Assembly: GCF_009707955.1 (NCBI RefSeq)
Contig: NZ_WMDQ01000003.1
Location: forward strand, 468,670 to 532,669
Direction of reading: 5' to 3'
Length of the DNA stretch: 64,000 bases
Source of the DNA: Flavobacterium sp. LC2016-13
GTDB taxonomy: Bacteria; Bacteroidota; Bacteroidia; Flavobacteriales; Flavobacteriaceae
Shown: one piece after another, positions 44,785 to 53,545 of the stretch
How the letters are laid out: the number at the start of each line of letters is the position of its first letter
How positions within the stretch are numbered: position 1 is the first letter of the stretch
Position numbers and translations under genes: made by a program
The notes under the pieces: generated by a model
Seen by the model: only the letters and a program-made list of their open reading frames with translations
Databases searched by the model: none
Told to the model about the DNA's origin: nothing

Positions 44785-45867
44785 TTATTTGTCTAAAGTT
44801 TTAAGCGGAATCGAAGTGTCCGAAATTGTTTTGTCTTTGTTGTCTTTGACCAAAACATGAATTTCACTTAAATTCGGAATATCCTTAAGTTCCGAAACCA
44901 GATTGACAAATCCTTTTATTTCAGCAACTCCACCAGTAAACTCACCTGAAATTATTTTGCTGCCCGCAGTAATCGTGTAAATTAATTTGTTTACGCCCGG
45001 TTCGTTATTTTTTCTATAGATTCCCAGAAAATCTTTTTGGCTGATCTGTAAAGGGAAATATCCAAATATTGGTGCTGGCGGCGGTACATAAGCTCCGGCA
45101 TATAAAACCTGATCCGGAATTGTTCCTGCCCAATCGTCTTTTACCATCAGAAATACTAAGTTTTTCATTTCGTAACCATCCGGGGCATTGTAATAGGTTT
45201 TCGGAACTAAATCCATTTTATAAAAACCGTTTCCTAAATCTTTTAGTTTTGTTTTTTCTACAATGTCCGGTAACCATGATTGGTATTCTTGTTTAAGATC
45301 CCAATCGTTCAATCCGCTATGCATGTGCACGCTAGTTGCGCCTGCAAAGCCCGGAGCCAGATTAGCATTAAATAAAATACTAACTCCTTTATCCAGTGTT
45401 GGTTTTGTTGGATATGCTCTGATTAATTCATTTGCGGTATAAAAAGATGAAAAATCAGTATAAGGCATATTGGCTACTTCACTTTGTTTCGATCCGTTCT
45501 TGTTTTTTAAACGAAACCAAAATCCTGCACTCGCTGCAATTTCTGCCGGCGTTTTAGAAAAGTATACTGTTGGTGTTAATGTAAAACTCCAAACTTTGTT
45601 GCCAACATAAGTTAGTTTTGCAAAATTAGATGAGTTTTCCCAATTGCCCGCATCCGGTTCAGATGGTGACCAAATCCAGATATAAAGATCTTCAGTTTCA
45701 GCAAATGTTGTTCCCGAAAGATCAAAATACCAGGTAACCTGCTCATCATATTTGTACACGACAGGAAATGATGACATTGCACCTACAGCTCCGGTGGTTT
45801 CTTGCGCCTGAATGAAATTAGGAACCATCAAAAGGGCAAGTAAAATTGTATATATAATTTTTTTCAT
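44785..45867 (-). CDS. Exported SusE/F-like accessory protein of the PUL
   Basis: This encodes 360 residues with a Sec signal (MKKIIYTILLALLMVPNFIQ then AQ) and no lipobox. It is beta-rich, with carbohydrate-binding-like stretches VTWYFDLSGTTFAETEDLYI, WIWSPSEPDAGNWE and SVHMHSGLNDWDL. It resembles secreted glycan-binding proteins of the SusE/SusF kind or the DUF4961-type PUL proteins, but I cannot settle the family. It is encoded 29 bp before susC and 8 bp after the next lipoprotein gene, so it is read first with susC. Confidence 0.7.
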   Translation of the reverse strand: MKKIIYTILLALLMVPNFIQAQETTGAVGAMSSFPVVYKYDEQVTWYFDLSGTTFAETEDLYIWIWSPSEPDAGNWENSSNFAKLTYVGNKVWSFTLTPTVYFSKTPAEIAASAGFWFRLKNKNGSKQSEVANMPYTDFSSFYTANELIRAYPTKPTLDKGVSILFNANLAPGFAGATSVHMHSGLNDWDLKQEYQSWLPDIVEKTKLKDLGNGFYKMDLVPKTYYNAPDGYEMKNLVFLMVKDDWAGTIPDQVLYAGAYVPPPAPIFGYFPLQISQKDFLGIYRKNNEPGVNKLIYTITAGSKIISGEFTGGVAEIKGFVNLVSELKDIPNLSEIHVLVKDNKDKTISDTSIPLKTLDK

Positions 45868-45875
45868 ATTACTTT

Positions 45876-46400
45876 TTAATTAATAGCTGTTAATTTGAAT
45901 ACATAAGACGCATAGGCACTTCCGCCGGAAGAATGCACTAATTTTAATTCCATTTCGTCGTTATTTCCCGGAATTGAGGTTAATTTAAGTTCATCTGTTT
46001 TTTGCGTTTTTTGGGCATCACTGTACAAATAAATACTTACAGGACCGCTTGCATTTGTTTGCTGAAAATCTGAACTTAATCTCCAAAAGCCTTTAGGAGC
46101 AAATAGTGGTGGAACGTCTCCTAAAACTTCATAACTTGTGGGTTGGTTCTTTTCGTCTACGTTGAATTTGATTTTAAAATCTTCGTAGTTAAAGTAAGTA
46201 CTCAAGTTTTCTTCATGTGGTTCGATGGCATTTACGATTGCAAATTCATCAACCAATTTCAAATTTGTTAATCCCCAATTTCCGTTTACTTTCTCATAAA
46301 GGGTAATCGGATCAACATAGCTTCCGTCTTCGGTATTATCACAGCCAATGACTGTTAAACACATGAAAACAGCTAACCAATAAATACTGTTACATTTCAT
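45876..46400 (-). CDS. Lipocalin-like PUL lipoprotein (DUF5004-like)
   Basis: This encodes 174 residues with a lipobox (MCLTVIGCDN, Cys ~20). The mature part opens KVNGNWGLTNLKLVDE, the W-x-L-x-x-L pattern of small lipocalin-like domains, and continues beta-rich (GFWRLSSDFQQTNASGPVSI then YLYSDAQ, VYSSGGSAYASYVFKLTAIN-like end). It resembles DUF5004 lipoproteins of Bacteroidota PULs. It is the first gene of the minus-strand unit leading to susC and susD. Probable surface or periplasmic location. Confidence 0.68.
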   Translation of the reverse strand: MKCNSIYWLAVFMCLTVIGCDNTEDGSYVDPITLYEKVNGNWGLTNLKLVDEFAIVNAIEPHEENLSTYFNYEDFKIKFNVDEKNQPTSYEVLGDVPPLFAPKGFWRLSSDFQQTNASGPVSIYLYSDAQKTQKTDELKLTSIPGNNDEMELKLVHSSGGSAYASYVFKLTAIN

Positions 46401-46881
46401 AAATTTGTGGTTTGATTGTTAGTTTTTTTGTCCCAATAAGGACAGAACGAAGCTAGACGTTAAATAAATCTTAAAAAAAATATCTGAGAAAAATCAAGAT
46501 AAAAATTGAATAAATTTTAATTCAATTAATTGAATATCAATAAATTATAATATTTTTGTTTTTATAAAAATCAAGGTGTTGTTTAGATGAAAAGAGGCAA
46601 ATATTTAATGGTAAAAATGACAATATCAGAATTAAAGTGTGTATTTTTTTCACTATACATATATATAATTACTTTTTATTGTATAATTGTAAATTATTAG
46701 ACTACTTTTAACATTTAGAACTCATTTCACACCTATTTTATCTGTTTTTAAATGTGTTTCAAATGAAGTTGAAAAATCCCGGAAGTTGTTAATCAGCAAC
46801 TCTCAAGCTTATTTTTTGAATTAAAACGAATTAACTCAACAAGACCAAAAAACTATTTTTTACCCTAACCAAAACAAAACC
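46401..46881. other. Divergent promoter region of the PUL
   Basis: 481 bp, very AT-rich, separating the PUL operon (minus) and its regulator (plus). No perfect TAnnTTTG box with a -33 partner is seen on either strand; TACTTTTA at 46703 is the nearest but its spacing is poor. No gene or hairpin recognised. Confidence 0.4.
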
Positions 46882-48480
46882 ATGCGAAGAATATTAATTC
46901 TATATTTTTTCATTGCGGGTTTTTCTCTAACTGCGAAAGAGACCAATCCTGTTCTTGAAGAATTAGATAAAGTGCTTCTTAAAAAAGAGGTTTACTTAAA
47001 AAAGAAATACCAAAAAATTGAAGCCTTAAAAAAGAATGTTTCAAAATTTACTTTAAGTCAGAATAATGAACAGCTTTATAATTGTTATATGTCATTGTTT
47101 GATGAATACAAATCCTTCAAATACGACTCGGCTTATTATTATTTAGAAGAAGCAAAAGTTAAGGCAATCGTTTTAAAAGATCCTAAATATTTGGCTAAAA
47201 GCCGAATTAAAGAAGGTTTTGTACTGCTTTCGTCTGGGCTTTTTAAAGAAGCAATTGATACATTAAATGTTATCGATGACAAGAAACTAGATCAAAAAAA
47301 CAAATTCGAATATTACTCTATAAAAGCCCGAGCTTATTATGATCTGGCCGATTATAATCGTGATCAGCGTTTTAATATTCATTATGTACAACAAGGAAAT
47401 CATTTCCTGAAAAAGGCTTTAGAATTAATCGGAACCAATACAAATGAATATTGGGCAGCCGAAAGTTTAAAAAGATTAAAACAGCAAGATTGGCGCGGTG
47501 CCGAATTTGCTTTTAGTTACTGGATTAACAATTATAATTTACCTCCGGATTATTATGGTATTGCAACATCAAGTTTAGGCTACATTTATTCGGAAAGAGG
47601 ATATACTAAAAAAGCCATTTATTATCTGGCTTTGGCGGCTATTGCCGATGTTAAAAATGCGACCAAAGAAACGGTTGCACTTCGAAATTTAGCTAACGAA
47701 CTCTTTAAAATGGGTTATCTGGACAAAGCGAATGAATACATCAATATTGCGATGGATGATGCTACTTTTTATAATGCAAGGCATCGCAAAATTGAAATTT
47801 CATCGATTTTACCGATTATCGAAAAGGCACAATTGAATAATGTAAAAGATAAAAATGACAAGCTTGAAAAGATCATTATTCTCTTAACGATTCTTACTGT
47901 AATTATTATTTTATTTCTGATTATTATCTTCAAACAATTGAAAGAAAAGAATAAAGCGAGAAGAATTATGGCTTCATCGTATCAGCAACTTCAGGAAATG
48001 AATATTAGCCTGAGTGAAGCAAATGCTATTAAGGAAGAATATATTACATATTTTATTAAAGCGACTTCGGCTTTCATCAATAAAATAGATCATATTCAGA
48101 AAAGTACGCTTCATAAAATTATTACGAAGAAAACTGATGAAGTTATTGCAAGTTTAAAGCGTTATAATGTTAAGGAAGAACGCGAAAATCTCTTCCATCA
48201 ATTTGATGAAATTTTCCTGAAATTGTTCCCCACTTTTGTAACCGATTTTAATCATTTATTTCCGAATGATCATAAATGTATTGTAAAGAAAGGTGAACTT
48301 TTGAATACGGAACTTCGCATTTTTGCTTTGTATCGTTTAGGAATTCAGGACAGCAGTCAAATGGCTGAATTTCTGGAACTTTCTGTGGCTACAATTTATA
48401 CGTATAAAACCAGAATTAAAAGCAAATCAGACTTTAAAGATACTTTTGAAGAAAAGATTATGGCGATTAAAACGATTTGA
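46882..48480 (+). CDS. TPR/DUF6377-type membrane regulator of the PUL
   Basis: This encodes 532 residues: signal/anchor at 1-18, TPR-like helical repeats over about 20-320 ([40 protein letters not shown]), one membrane helix ([20 protein letters not shown], ~330-350), a coiled-coil, then a C-terminal LuxR-like HTH ([20 protein letters not shown] then [17 protein letters not shown]). This is the SusR-like, membrane-spanning regulator type that senses oligosaccharide in the periplasm and activates the divergent sus genes. A full-length PUL regulator. Confidence 0.88.
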   Translation: MRRILILYFFIAGFSLTAKETNPVLEELDKVLLKKEVYLKKKYQKIEALKKNVSKFTLSQNNEQLYNCYMSLFDEYKSFKYDSAYYYLEEAKVKAIVLKDPKYLAKSRIKEGFVLLSSGLFKEAIDTLNVIDDKKLDQKNKFEYYSIKARAYYDLADYNRDQRFNIHYVQQGNHFLKKALELIGTNTNEYWAAESLKRLKQQDWRGAEFAFSYWINNYNLPPDYYGIATSSLGYIYSERGYTKKAIYYLALAAIADVKNATKETVALRNLANELFKMGYLDKANEYINIAMDDATFYNARHRKIEISSILPIIEKAQLNNVKDKNDKLEKIIILLTILTVIIILFLIIIFKQLKEKNKARRIMASSYQQLQEMNISLSEANAIKEEYITYFIKATSAFINKIDHIQKSTLHKIITKKTDEVIASLKRYNVKEERENLFHQFDEIFLKLFPTFVTDFNHLFPNDHKCIVKKGELLNTELRIFALYRLGIQDSSQMAEFLELSVATIYTYKTRIKSKSDFKDTFEEKIMAIKTI

Positions 48481-48490
48481 TAAAAAAATA

Positions 48491-48550
48491 GCCACAAATT
48501 CACGGATTTTTATTCATATAGATTTTAAAAATAATTCGTGAATTCGTGGC
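48491..48550. repeat. GCCAC...GTGGC inverted repeat
   Basis: GCCACAAATTCACGGA and TCGTGAATTCGTGGC arms around ~28 nt, between the convergent regulator and sterol desaturase genes. Could also work as a bidirectional terminator. Confidence 0.6.
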
Positions 48551-48558
48551 AAAAACTT

Positions 48559-49779
48559 TTATTCTGATTCCAATTGAAGAACAACATTCTGATAACGTGT
48601 ACTCAATGAAAACAATTGCTCAGCAAAAATCATAATTGCTAACGGAATAAAGAAAAATGATATTAAATCTTCTTCGTATAAAAAGTAGGTTGTAACGATA
48701 AAAATTCGTCCATATTCCAGATAATAAATCCATCTGCGTTGTTCTAATAGTGCACCGCAATTAACTAGTGTTATTAGAATAAAGAATAATACAAAAACCT
48801 TATCGACAATATTTAAAAAATCAAAATAATAAGTAAAAGCAGTTAGCAATAAAATGCAAACGCCTAATTGTATATAAAGATAATTTTTGAATCGCAATCG
48901 TTGGTGCGGATTGGCTTTGTCCTGCAGGAAGCGTTTTTCTAAAATTGGCCTAATATCCTGATCCATGTGGGCGGGACTTCCAAAAACAGCTTGCCATTTT
49001 GCCTTGAATCCTTCAGAGCGTTTCCATAATTCATATATTTCAAAATAATAATGAAAGTGCTGCCACAAGAAACTATAGCTTTTTAGCGGATGTGTTAAGC
49101 CGTATTTTGGTCTTTTTTCTTCTTCCTGGAAAGTTCCAAAAATACGATCCCAAAAAGTAAACATATCACCATAATTTTTGTCGAGATATTTTTCGTCAGA
49201 TGCGTGGTGAACGCCATGAATTGAAGGCGTTACAAAAACATATTCTAACCATTTTATTTTTCCGATGAGCTGCGTATGTGTAAAGAAGGAATACGCGCCG
49301 TGAACAATTAACATAGTAATAACCATAGTTGGATGAAAACCAACAAAAGGGAGTACGCACCAAAATCCTGTTCTGATTATTGCCTGAAAAGTAGTAATTC
49401 TGGCTGCAGCGGTAAAATTAAATTCTTCGCTATGATGGTGCACAATATGCGCCGCCCAGAAAAAATTGACTTCATGCCCTAACCGATGGTACCAATACCA
49501 GACAAAATCGGTAGCAAGAATTAGTGCAAACCAAATAAAAGCATTGCTCGGAATATCAAAAATTCGGTAATTATCATATATTAAATAATACAACTGATAA
49601 AAACTTGCAGCGATAAATAAGTTGATTAATCTTTCTGCAATACCAATACTAATATTCGAAACAGAGCTTTCATAATTGAAAATTTCCGGTTTTTTTCTGC
49701 GCTGCGTCAACTTATATTCTAAGAATAAAACCAAGAAAAAAGCAGGCATTGCGAAGGCTAGAAAATTAATATGTTCCAT
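48559..49779 (-). CDS. Sterol desaturase / fatty acid hydroxylase superfamily protein
   Basis: This encodes 406 residues with about eight hydrophobic segments. The His clusters of membrane di-iron enzymes are present: WYHRLGHEVNF, WAAHIVHHHSEEFNFTAAA, and HGVHHASDEKYLDKNYG. It uses oxygen to hydroxylate or desaturate a lipid; the substrate in Bacteroidota is unknown (hydroxylation of lipids or a carotenoid are possibilities). Monocistronic. Confidence 0.88.
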   Translation of the reverse strand: MEHINFLAFAMPAFFLVLFLEYKLTQRRKKPEIFNYESSVSNISIGIAERLINLFIAASFYQLYYLIYDNYRIFDIPSNAFIWFALILATDFVWYWYHRLGHEVNFFWAAHIVHHHSEEFNFTAAARITTFQAIIRTGFWCVLPFVGFHPTMVITMLIVHGAYSFFTHTQLIGKIKWLEYVFVTPSIHGVHHASDEKYLDKNYGDMFTFWDRIFGTFQEEEKRPKYGLTHPLKSYSFLWQHFHYYFEIYELWKRSEGFKAKWQAVFGSPAHMDQDIRPILEKRFLQDKANPHQRLRFKNYLYIQLGVCILLLTAFTYYFDFLNIVDKVFVLFFILITLVNCGALLEQRRWIYYLEYGRIFIVTTYFLYEEDLISFFFIPLAIMIFAEQLFSLSTRYQNVVLQLESE

Positions 49780-49838
49780 TTTTAAAAATTACTTTTTTGA
49801 TTCATAATACAAGTAATCACAATCTATTTAATATTTTA

Positions 49839-49973
49839 AACACATAGAAACATAGTTTTTGTAAACTCAAAAAAGGCGTTTCACTTGCATTAACACACAT
49901 AGCTATGTGTGAGAAACGAGTTTCTTTTTGTTTTGCCTTTTTTAAGATCATAAAATCTATGTTTCTATGTGTT
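49839..49973. repeat. 135-bp nested inverted-repeat element
   Basis: The outer arms AACACATAGAAACATAG (49839-49855) and CTATGTTTCTATGTGTT (49957-49973) are a perfect 17-bp pair. Inside, AAAAAAGGC pairs with GCCTTTTTT, GTTTC with GAAAC, and in the centre CACACATAGCTATGTGTG is a perfect palindrome. The whole element can fold into one long hairpin. The left half recurs at 17755-17800. Confidence 0.75.
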
Positions 49974-49998
49974 AGATATTTACTCAGTTCAAAAGCTC

Positions 49999-51285
49999 TT
50001 AATTCTGCTTGAATTTTGGAGCTTCTAATGCTACTTCTTTTACAGATTGTGTTTCGGCTACTTTTTGCAAAGCAATAATATAAGCGGCGATACGCGGTGT
50101 AACATTGTGTTTTGCTGCAATTCTAAAAACAGTTTCAAAACCTTTTTCTAATATATCTTCTAAACGTTTATTTATCTGGTGAATTCTCCACGATTCTAAA
50201 AGCGAATTCTGAAGCCATTCAAAATAAGATACTGTAACGCCTCCGGCATTTGCCAAAATATCAGGAACTACCAAAACATTATTATCGTGTAATATTTTAT
50301 CAGCATCAGACGAAACAGGTCCGTTTGCTCCTTCTACAATAATTTTCGCTTTAATTTCATTGGCATTTTTTTGCGTAATAACGTCTTCTTTAGCTGCCGG
50401 AATCAAAACATCAACATCTAATAGCAATAGATCTTCGTGTTTAATGGCAACCGAATTAGGATACCCTTTGATGCTTTTATTATTCAGGTTATAATACAGG
50501 ATTAATTCAGGAATATTAAGTCCATCCGGATTATAAAAAGCTTCTGAAACATCGCTAACAGCCACAATTTTCACTCCTTTTTCGAATAAAAACAAAGCAG
50601 AATGAAGTCCAACATTTCCAAAACCCTGAATTGCTGCAGTAGATCTTGCCGGTCTTAGTTTTAATTTTTCAAGTGCCAAAAGTGTAATAATACTTACGCC
50701 TCTTCCGGTTGCTTCTACTCTGCCCAAAGAACCTCCTGAATGCAAATGTTTTCCGGTAACTACGGCATGAATTGTTTTGCCGTGAACTAATGAAAATTCA
50801 TCCATTAGCCAGCCCATTTCGTCAGGACCAGTTCCCATATCCGGTGCAGGAACATCTTTTTCAGGTCCAAAAATATCTGATAATGCTTTTGTATAAGCTC
50901 TTGTAATTTTTTCTAATTCTGTTTTAGAAAGTGTTTTTGGGTCACAGATGATTCCGCCTTTTGCTCCTCCAAACGGAATTCCTGTTACGGCAGATTTCCA
51001 TGTCATCCAGGCTGCAAGTGCTTTTACTTCGTCTAAATTTACGGCGTTGTCATAACGAATTCCTCCTTTTGACGGGCCTAATGCTGTATTATGAATGACA
51101 CGATATCCTTCAAAGTTTTGAACTGTACCATTATCGAGTGTGATTGCAAAGTTTACAACTATTTGCTTTTCAGGCCGTTGTAATGTCTGCCTTATCGATT
51201 CGTCTAAATTTAAAATATCTGCTGCGATATTAAAACGATCAATCATAGATTGAAACGGATTCTGTTTAATTATTTCTGCACTCAT
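49999..51285 (-). CDS. gdhA: Glutamate dehydrogenase (Glu/Leu/Phe/Val dehydrogenase family)
   Basis: This encodes 428 residues, the size of hexameric bacterial/archaeal GDH. Substrate and catalytic Lys region: GPSKGGIRYDNAVNLDEVKA then IPFGGAKGGIICDP; catalytic Asp in VPAPDMGTGPDEMGWLMDEF; Rossmann motif AAIQGFGNVGLHSALFLFEK. It interconverts glutamate with 2-oxoglutarate and ammonium. Which cofactor it uses is uncertain, though this subgroup is often NAD-linked. It lies downstream of two Cys/Met-rich mini-ORFs and a terminator, suggesting its transcription may be attenuated. Confidence 0.93.
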   Translation of the reverse strand: MSAEIIKQNPFQSMIDRFNIAADILNLDESIRQTLQRPEKQIVVNFAITLDNGTVQNFEGYRVIHNTALGPSKGGIRYDNAVNLDEVKALAAWMTWKSAVTGIPFGGAKGGIICDPKTLSKTELEKITRAYTKALSDIFGPEKDVPAPDMGTGPDEMGWLMDEFSLVHGKTIHAVVTGKHLHSGGSLGRVEATGRGVSIITLLALEKLKLRPARSTAAIQGFGNVGLHSALFLFEKGVKIVAVSDVSEAFYNPDGLNIPELILYYNLNNKSIKGYPNSVAIKHEDLLLLDVDVLIPAAKEDVITQKNANEIKAKIIVEGANGPVSSDADKILHDNNVLVVPDILANAGGVTVSYFEWLQNSLLESWRIHQINKRLEDILEKGFETVFRIAAKHNVTPRIAAYIIALQKVAETQSVKEVALEAPKFKQN

Positions 51286-51350
51286 GTTATATATCTTTTA
51301 AATTGGGGTTTATTTTTTGAAATCTCTTAAAGAATTGAATCTTTCTATTT

Positions 51351-51434
51351 TTAATTATTATAGCCACAGCTACAACATGGAATTTTCATGTGGCAGCATT
51401 GCATCATAATATTGGTATGTCTGTTTGATCTCAT
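51351..51434 (-). CDS. 27-residue Cys-rich peptide before gdhA
   Basis: The frame is MRSNRHTNIMMQCCHMKIPC followed by CSCGYNN and TAA. It has five Cys and four Met in 27 residues, including CC, PCC and CSC groups and an HM. It lies between the attenuator-like hairpin and the gdhA start, 65 nt upstream of gdhA, same strand. The composition is far outside chance for AT-rich DNA. It could be a second leader ORF or a metal-binding micropeptide. No Shine-Dalgarno, as usual in this phylum. Confidence 0.5.
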   Translation of the reverse strand: MRSNRHTNIMMQCCHMKIPCCSCGYNN

Positions 51435-51458
51435 TTCAATAATTTTTTACTTATTTCC

Positions 51459-51500
51459 AAAAAAAGCCTTTCATTGTGCATGAAAGGCTAAAAAAAAAAA
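51459..51500 (-). terminator. Attenuator-like intrinsic terminator
   Basis: On the minus strand AGCCTTTCAT / ATGAAAGGCT make a perfect 10-bp stem with a 5-nt loop (TGTGC on plus), followed by seven T residues; the other side is a run of 11 A on plus. It stands 23 nt after the first mini-ORF's stop. ORF1's last codons (ATGAAATGGC) can pair with the 5' arm, giving an alternative structure. Confidence 0.75.
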
Positions 51501-51522
51501 TAACTAACAAGTACTTTCTCTA

Positions 51523-51609
51523 TTAACGCCATTTCATTACAGGATTCATCATGCAACACATCATAAAGCTGCACATGAATGGAATGATATTTTGGCTATA
51601 GTTCTTCAT
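51523..51609 (-). CDS. 28-residue Met/Cys-rich leader peptide
   Basis: The frame is MKNYSQNIIPFMCSFMMCCM followed by MNPVMKWR and TAA. Residues 12-21 are MCSFMMCCMM, i.e. eight Met or Cys in ten. A TAAATTTG -7 box (51618-51625 on plus as CAAATTTA) ends 8 nt before the ATG, so the transcript would have almost no 5' leader. The position ahead of a terminator and the run of sulfur amino-acid codons fit a leader peptide sensing Cys/Met supply. Confidence 0.6.
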   Translation of the reverse strand: MKNYSQNIIPFMCSFMMCCMMNPVMKWR

Positions 51610-51617
51610 TGTTATTG

Positions 51618-51625
51618 CAAATTTA
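51618..51625 (-). promoter_or_regulatory. -7 box of the leader peptide
   Basis: CAAATTTA on plus reads TAAATTTG on minus, a perfect TAnnTTTG. No convincing TTTG was seen 19 nt further upstream. Confidence 0.5.
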
Positions 51626-51728
51626 TAAATATATTTATAAATCCTATAGAATTAGTCGAGTTTATTTTTAAATATTACAAAAATAACCTGAAAGACACTG
51701 TAAATTAACAATTTATAAAGTGTGGAAA

Positions 51729-52583
51729 TTATTTAAATTGAGAAATAACAATCAAAATAATGGCAATTAAAGCTAAAAAGATGCCTATGAAATTAATTTT
51801 GGATAATTTTTCCTTGAAAAAAAGTAAGCCAACAAAACTTCCTAAAATAATCACGCCCATGTTCATTCCGGCAAAAACGGTCGACGGATTTGTGGCAAAT
51901 GCTTTATGTGCTTTAAGATAAAATAGAATATTTCCGAAGTTAAAAATACCAACTAAACCTCCAAAAAGAATATTTTTATAGTTCAGTTTTACCTTTTTTA
52001 AAGCGACTTCGTACACTACAATAAGCAGTGAAACAGCCAATGCAATATCAAAAACTATAAATAATGAAGTCGTATAAGGCAAAGTGGTATAAAGTGCAAT
52101 TTGTTTAAAAAGTATATCAATTACACCAAAACCCAATAATACAACGGTTGGATAAATCCACTTATTTTCTGTATTCTGAGATTGCTTTTTTAAGATGAAT
52201 AAAAGTGCCGTAAAACCAATAATTAAGCCGATTACTTTATAAGAATTAAATTCTTCTTTAAAAATAAACCATGCAGCTAATATTGGAATAAAAAGTGATA
52301 ATCGCTGTGCGGCATCTGTTTTTACGATTCCCATGTGTTTTATGGAAGCTACCAAAAAAAGAAAAACAACAGGTAACAAAACCCCAATAGCAAGGTAAAT
52401 ATTCCAGGGCGCGTTTGTGTGAACTTCTGTTAAATCGGGGCTAAAAGTAAAATAGCAAAGTGCTAGTGCAGTGATATAATTGAATGCTACAATTTGGGTT
52501 GGATTCGTTTTATATTTTCTGGTGATTTTGAAAATTACTCCAACAATAACGCTACAAAGAATACTTAAAACAAGAAACAGCAT
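51729..52583 (-). CDS. EamA/DMT family transporter
   Basis: This encodes 284 residues with ten membrane segments in two EamA halves (SIKHMGIVKTDAAQRLSLFI then PILAAWFIFKEEF; AFATNPSTVFAGMNMGVIIL then GSFVGLLFFKEKL). The ATG at 52583 is chosen because a -7 box (TATTTTTG, 52602-52609) lies just upstream and would overlap the longer TTG start. Such transporters export metabolites or drugs; the substrate is not clear. Confidence 0.87.
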   Translation of the reverse strand: MLFLVLSILCSVIVGVIFKITRKYKTNPTQIVAFNYITALALCYFTFSPDLTEVHTNAPWNIYLAIGVLLPVVFLFLVASIKHMGIVKTDAAQRLSLFIPILAAWFIFKEEFNSYKVIGLIIGFTALLFILKKQSQNTENKWIYPTVVLLGFGVIDILFKQIALYTTLPYTTSLFIVFDIALAVSLLIVVYEVALKKVKLNYKNILFGGLVGIFNFGNILFYLKAHKAFATNPSTVFAGMNMGVIILGSFVGLLFFKEKLSKINFIGIFLALIAIILIVISQFK

Positions 52584-52601
52584 AAGATTAAATTTTGAAT
52601 G

Positions 52602-52609
52602 CAAAAATA
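52602..52609 (-). promoter_or_regulatory. -7 box of the EamA gene
   Basis: CAAAAATA on plus, i.e. TATTTTTG on minus, 18 nt before the chosen ATG at 52583. Confidence 0.45.
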
Positions 52610-52645
52610 ACCTTTATCTGTTTTATAATTTTGAAAAAAGCAACA

Positions 52646-53239
52646 TTAATCACTCTTTAACCATCCGGTAATACTCATTCGGGTATTTTGTGTAACCAAA
52701 ACTTCATGAACTAATTCATTACTTTTAAAGAAAACGGTTTTGCCTTGCGTTGGCGAAATCTTTTGATTATTATTTTCCTGATGAATCATTAATTCGCCGC
52801 CGTCAGCTTCTATCCAATTGCTATTAAGATAACTGATCATCGAATATTTCCGACTTGGATTATTTTTAAACTGATCTAAGTGTTTGAGGTAAAAATCACC
52901 TTTTTCGTACAGTGAATAATGAAATTCGTAACCTGTAATTCCTGCATAACAACTTTCGTTTAAGTAAATTATGAATGCATCAATTTTATCAAAAAACTGA
53001 TTTTCAAAAGCGTTATTATTTTTTTTATCGAGCCAATAAATAGAATCGCTTCGAATGGCGCCGTTATAGGAAAGTTTCTCTGAATTGCCTATTCCTGCAG
53101 CGAGTAACAAACTATCTTCATTTAAATGGAGTAAATTTTGTTTTAGATTATTGGCTAATTCATCACTTAAAAAATGCTCAGAAATACCTATATTATTTTC
53201 AATATAACTTGCTATTAAATCTTCAAAACCATTTTCCAT
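52646..53239 (-). CDS. 2-oxoglutarate/Fe(II)-dependent oxygenase (prolyl 4-hydroxylase type)
   Basis: This encodes 197 residues from MENGFEDLIASYI; an upstream in-frame start would add 11 residues. Fe-binding HxD in YLKHLDQFKNNP (His and Asp ~130), distal His in KSNELVHEVLVT, and the 2OG-binding Arg in TRMSITGWLKSD. The YEKGDFYLKHLD and MISYLNSNWIEADGGELMIH motifs are typical of prolyl hydroxylase-like small enzymes. Target protein or small molecule unknown. Confidence 0.87.
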   Translation of the reverse strand: MENGFEDLIASYIENNIGISEHFLSDELANNLKQNLLHLNEDSLLLAAGIGNSEKLSYNGAIRSDSIYWLDKKNNNAFENQFFDKIDAFIIYLNESCYAGITGYEFHYSLYEKGDFYLKHLDQFKNNPSRKYSMISYLNSNWIEADGGELMIHQENNNQKISPTQGKTVFFKSNELVHEVLVTQNTRMSITGWLKSD

Positions 53240-53368
53240 TTTTATTTTGGGAAAGACTGCAAATACAGCCAACGTAGCAAGGTAGATGAAATAAAACTGG
53301 TAATGGTGTTTTTTAGAAATAATAAACCGACAGGTTTTTTGAAACCAGTCAGTTTCAGCACAATCTTG

Positions 53369-53470
53369 TCATCCTGACGAAGGAAGGATCACACTAGAAG
53401 CTCGACAAAGATTGGCGATTTGCATTGCGGAATTTCTGGTGTGATTTCTCCTCCGTCGAAATGACACAAC
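53369..53470. repeat. REP-like element, second copy (degenerate)
   Basis: TTGTCATCCTGACGAAGGA at the left and CTCCGTCGAAATGACACA at the right are imperfect inverted ends, with GGTGTGATTTCTCC before the right end, as in the copy at 15234-15380. Confidence 0.55.
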
Positions 53471-53487
53471 TATGTCGATTCATAAAT

Positions 53488-53523
53488 AGAAAACCCGACA
53501 AGTTTTAAAAACCTGTCGGGTTC
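53488..53523. terminator. Terminator-like hairpin AAACCCGACA / TGTCGGGTT
   Basis: A 9-bp stem with an AGTTTTAAAAACC loop and flanking A and T runs, just after the MoxR-type gene's stop (minus strand). A weaker relative (CCGACAGGTTTTTTGAAACC) stands at about 53325. Confidence 0.72.
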
Positions 53524-53545
53524 GGTCAGAAAAATAGATTTTTAA

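Noticed and set aside
51285..51500. Known metabolite riboswitch before gdhA
   Set aside because: Apart from the terminator hairpin and the pairing ORF1 segment, no conserved riboswitch core (for example SAM, TPP or glutamine motifs) was recognisable; peptide-based attenuation fits better.
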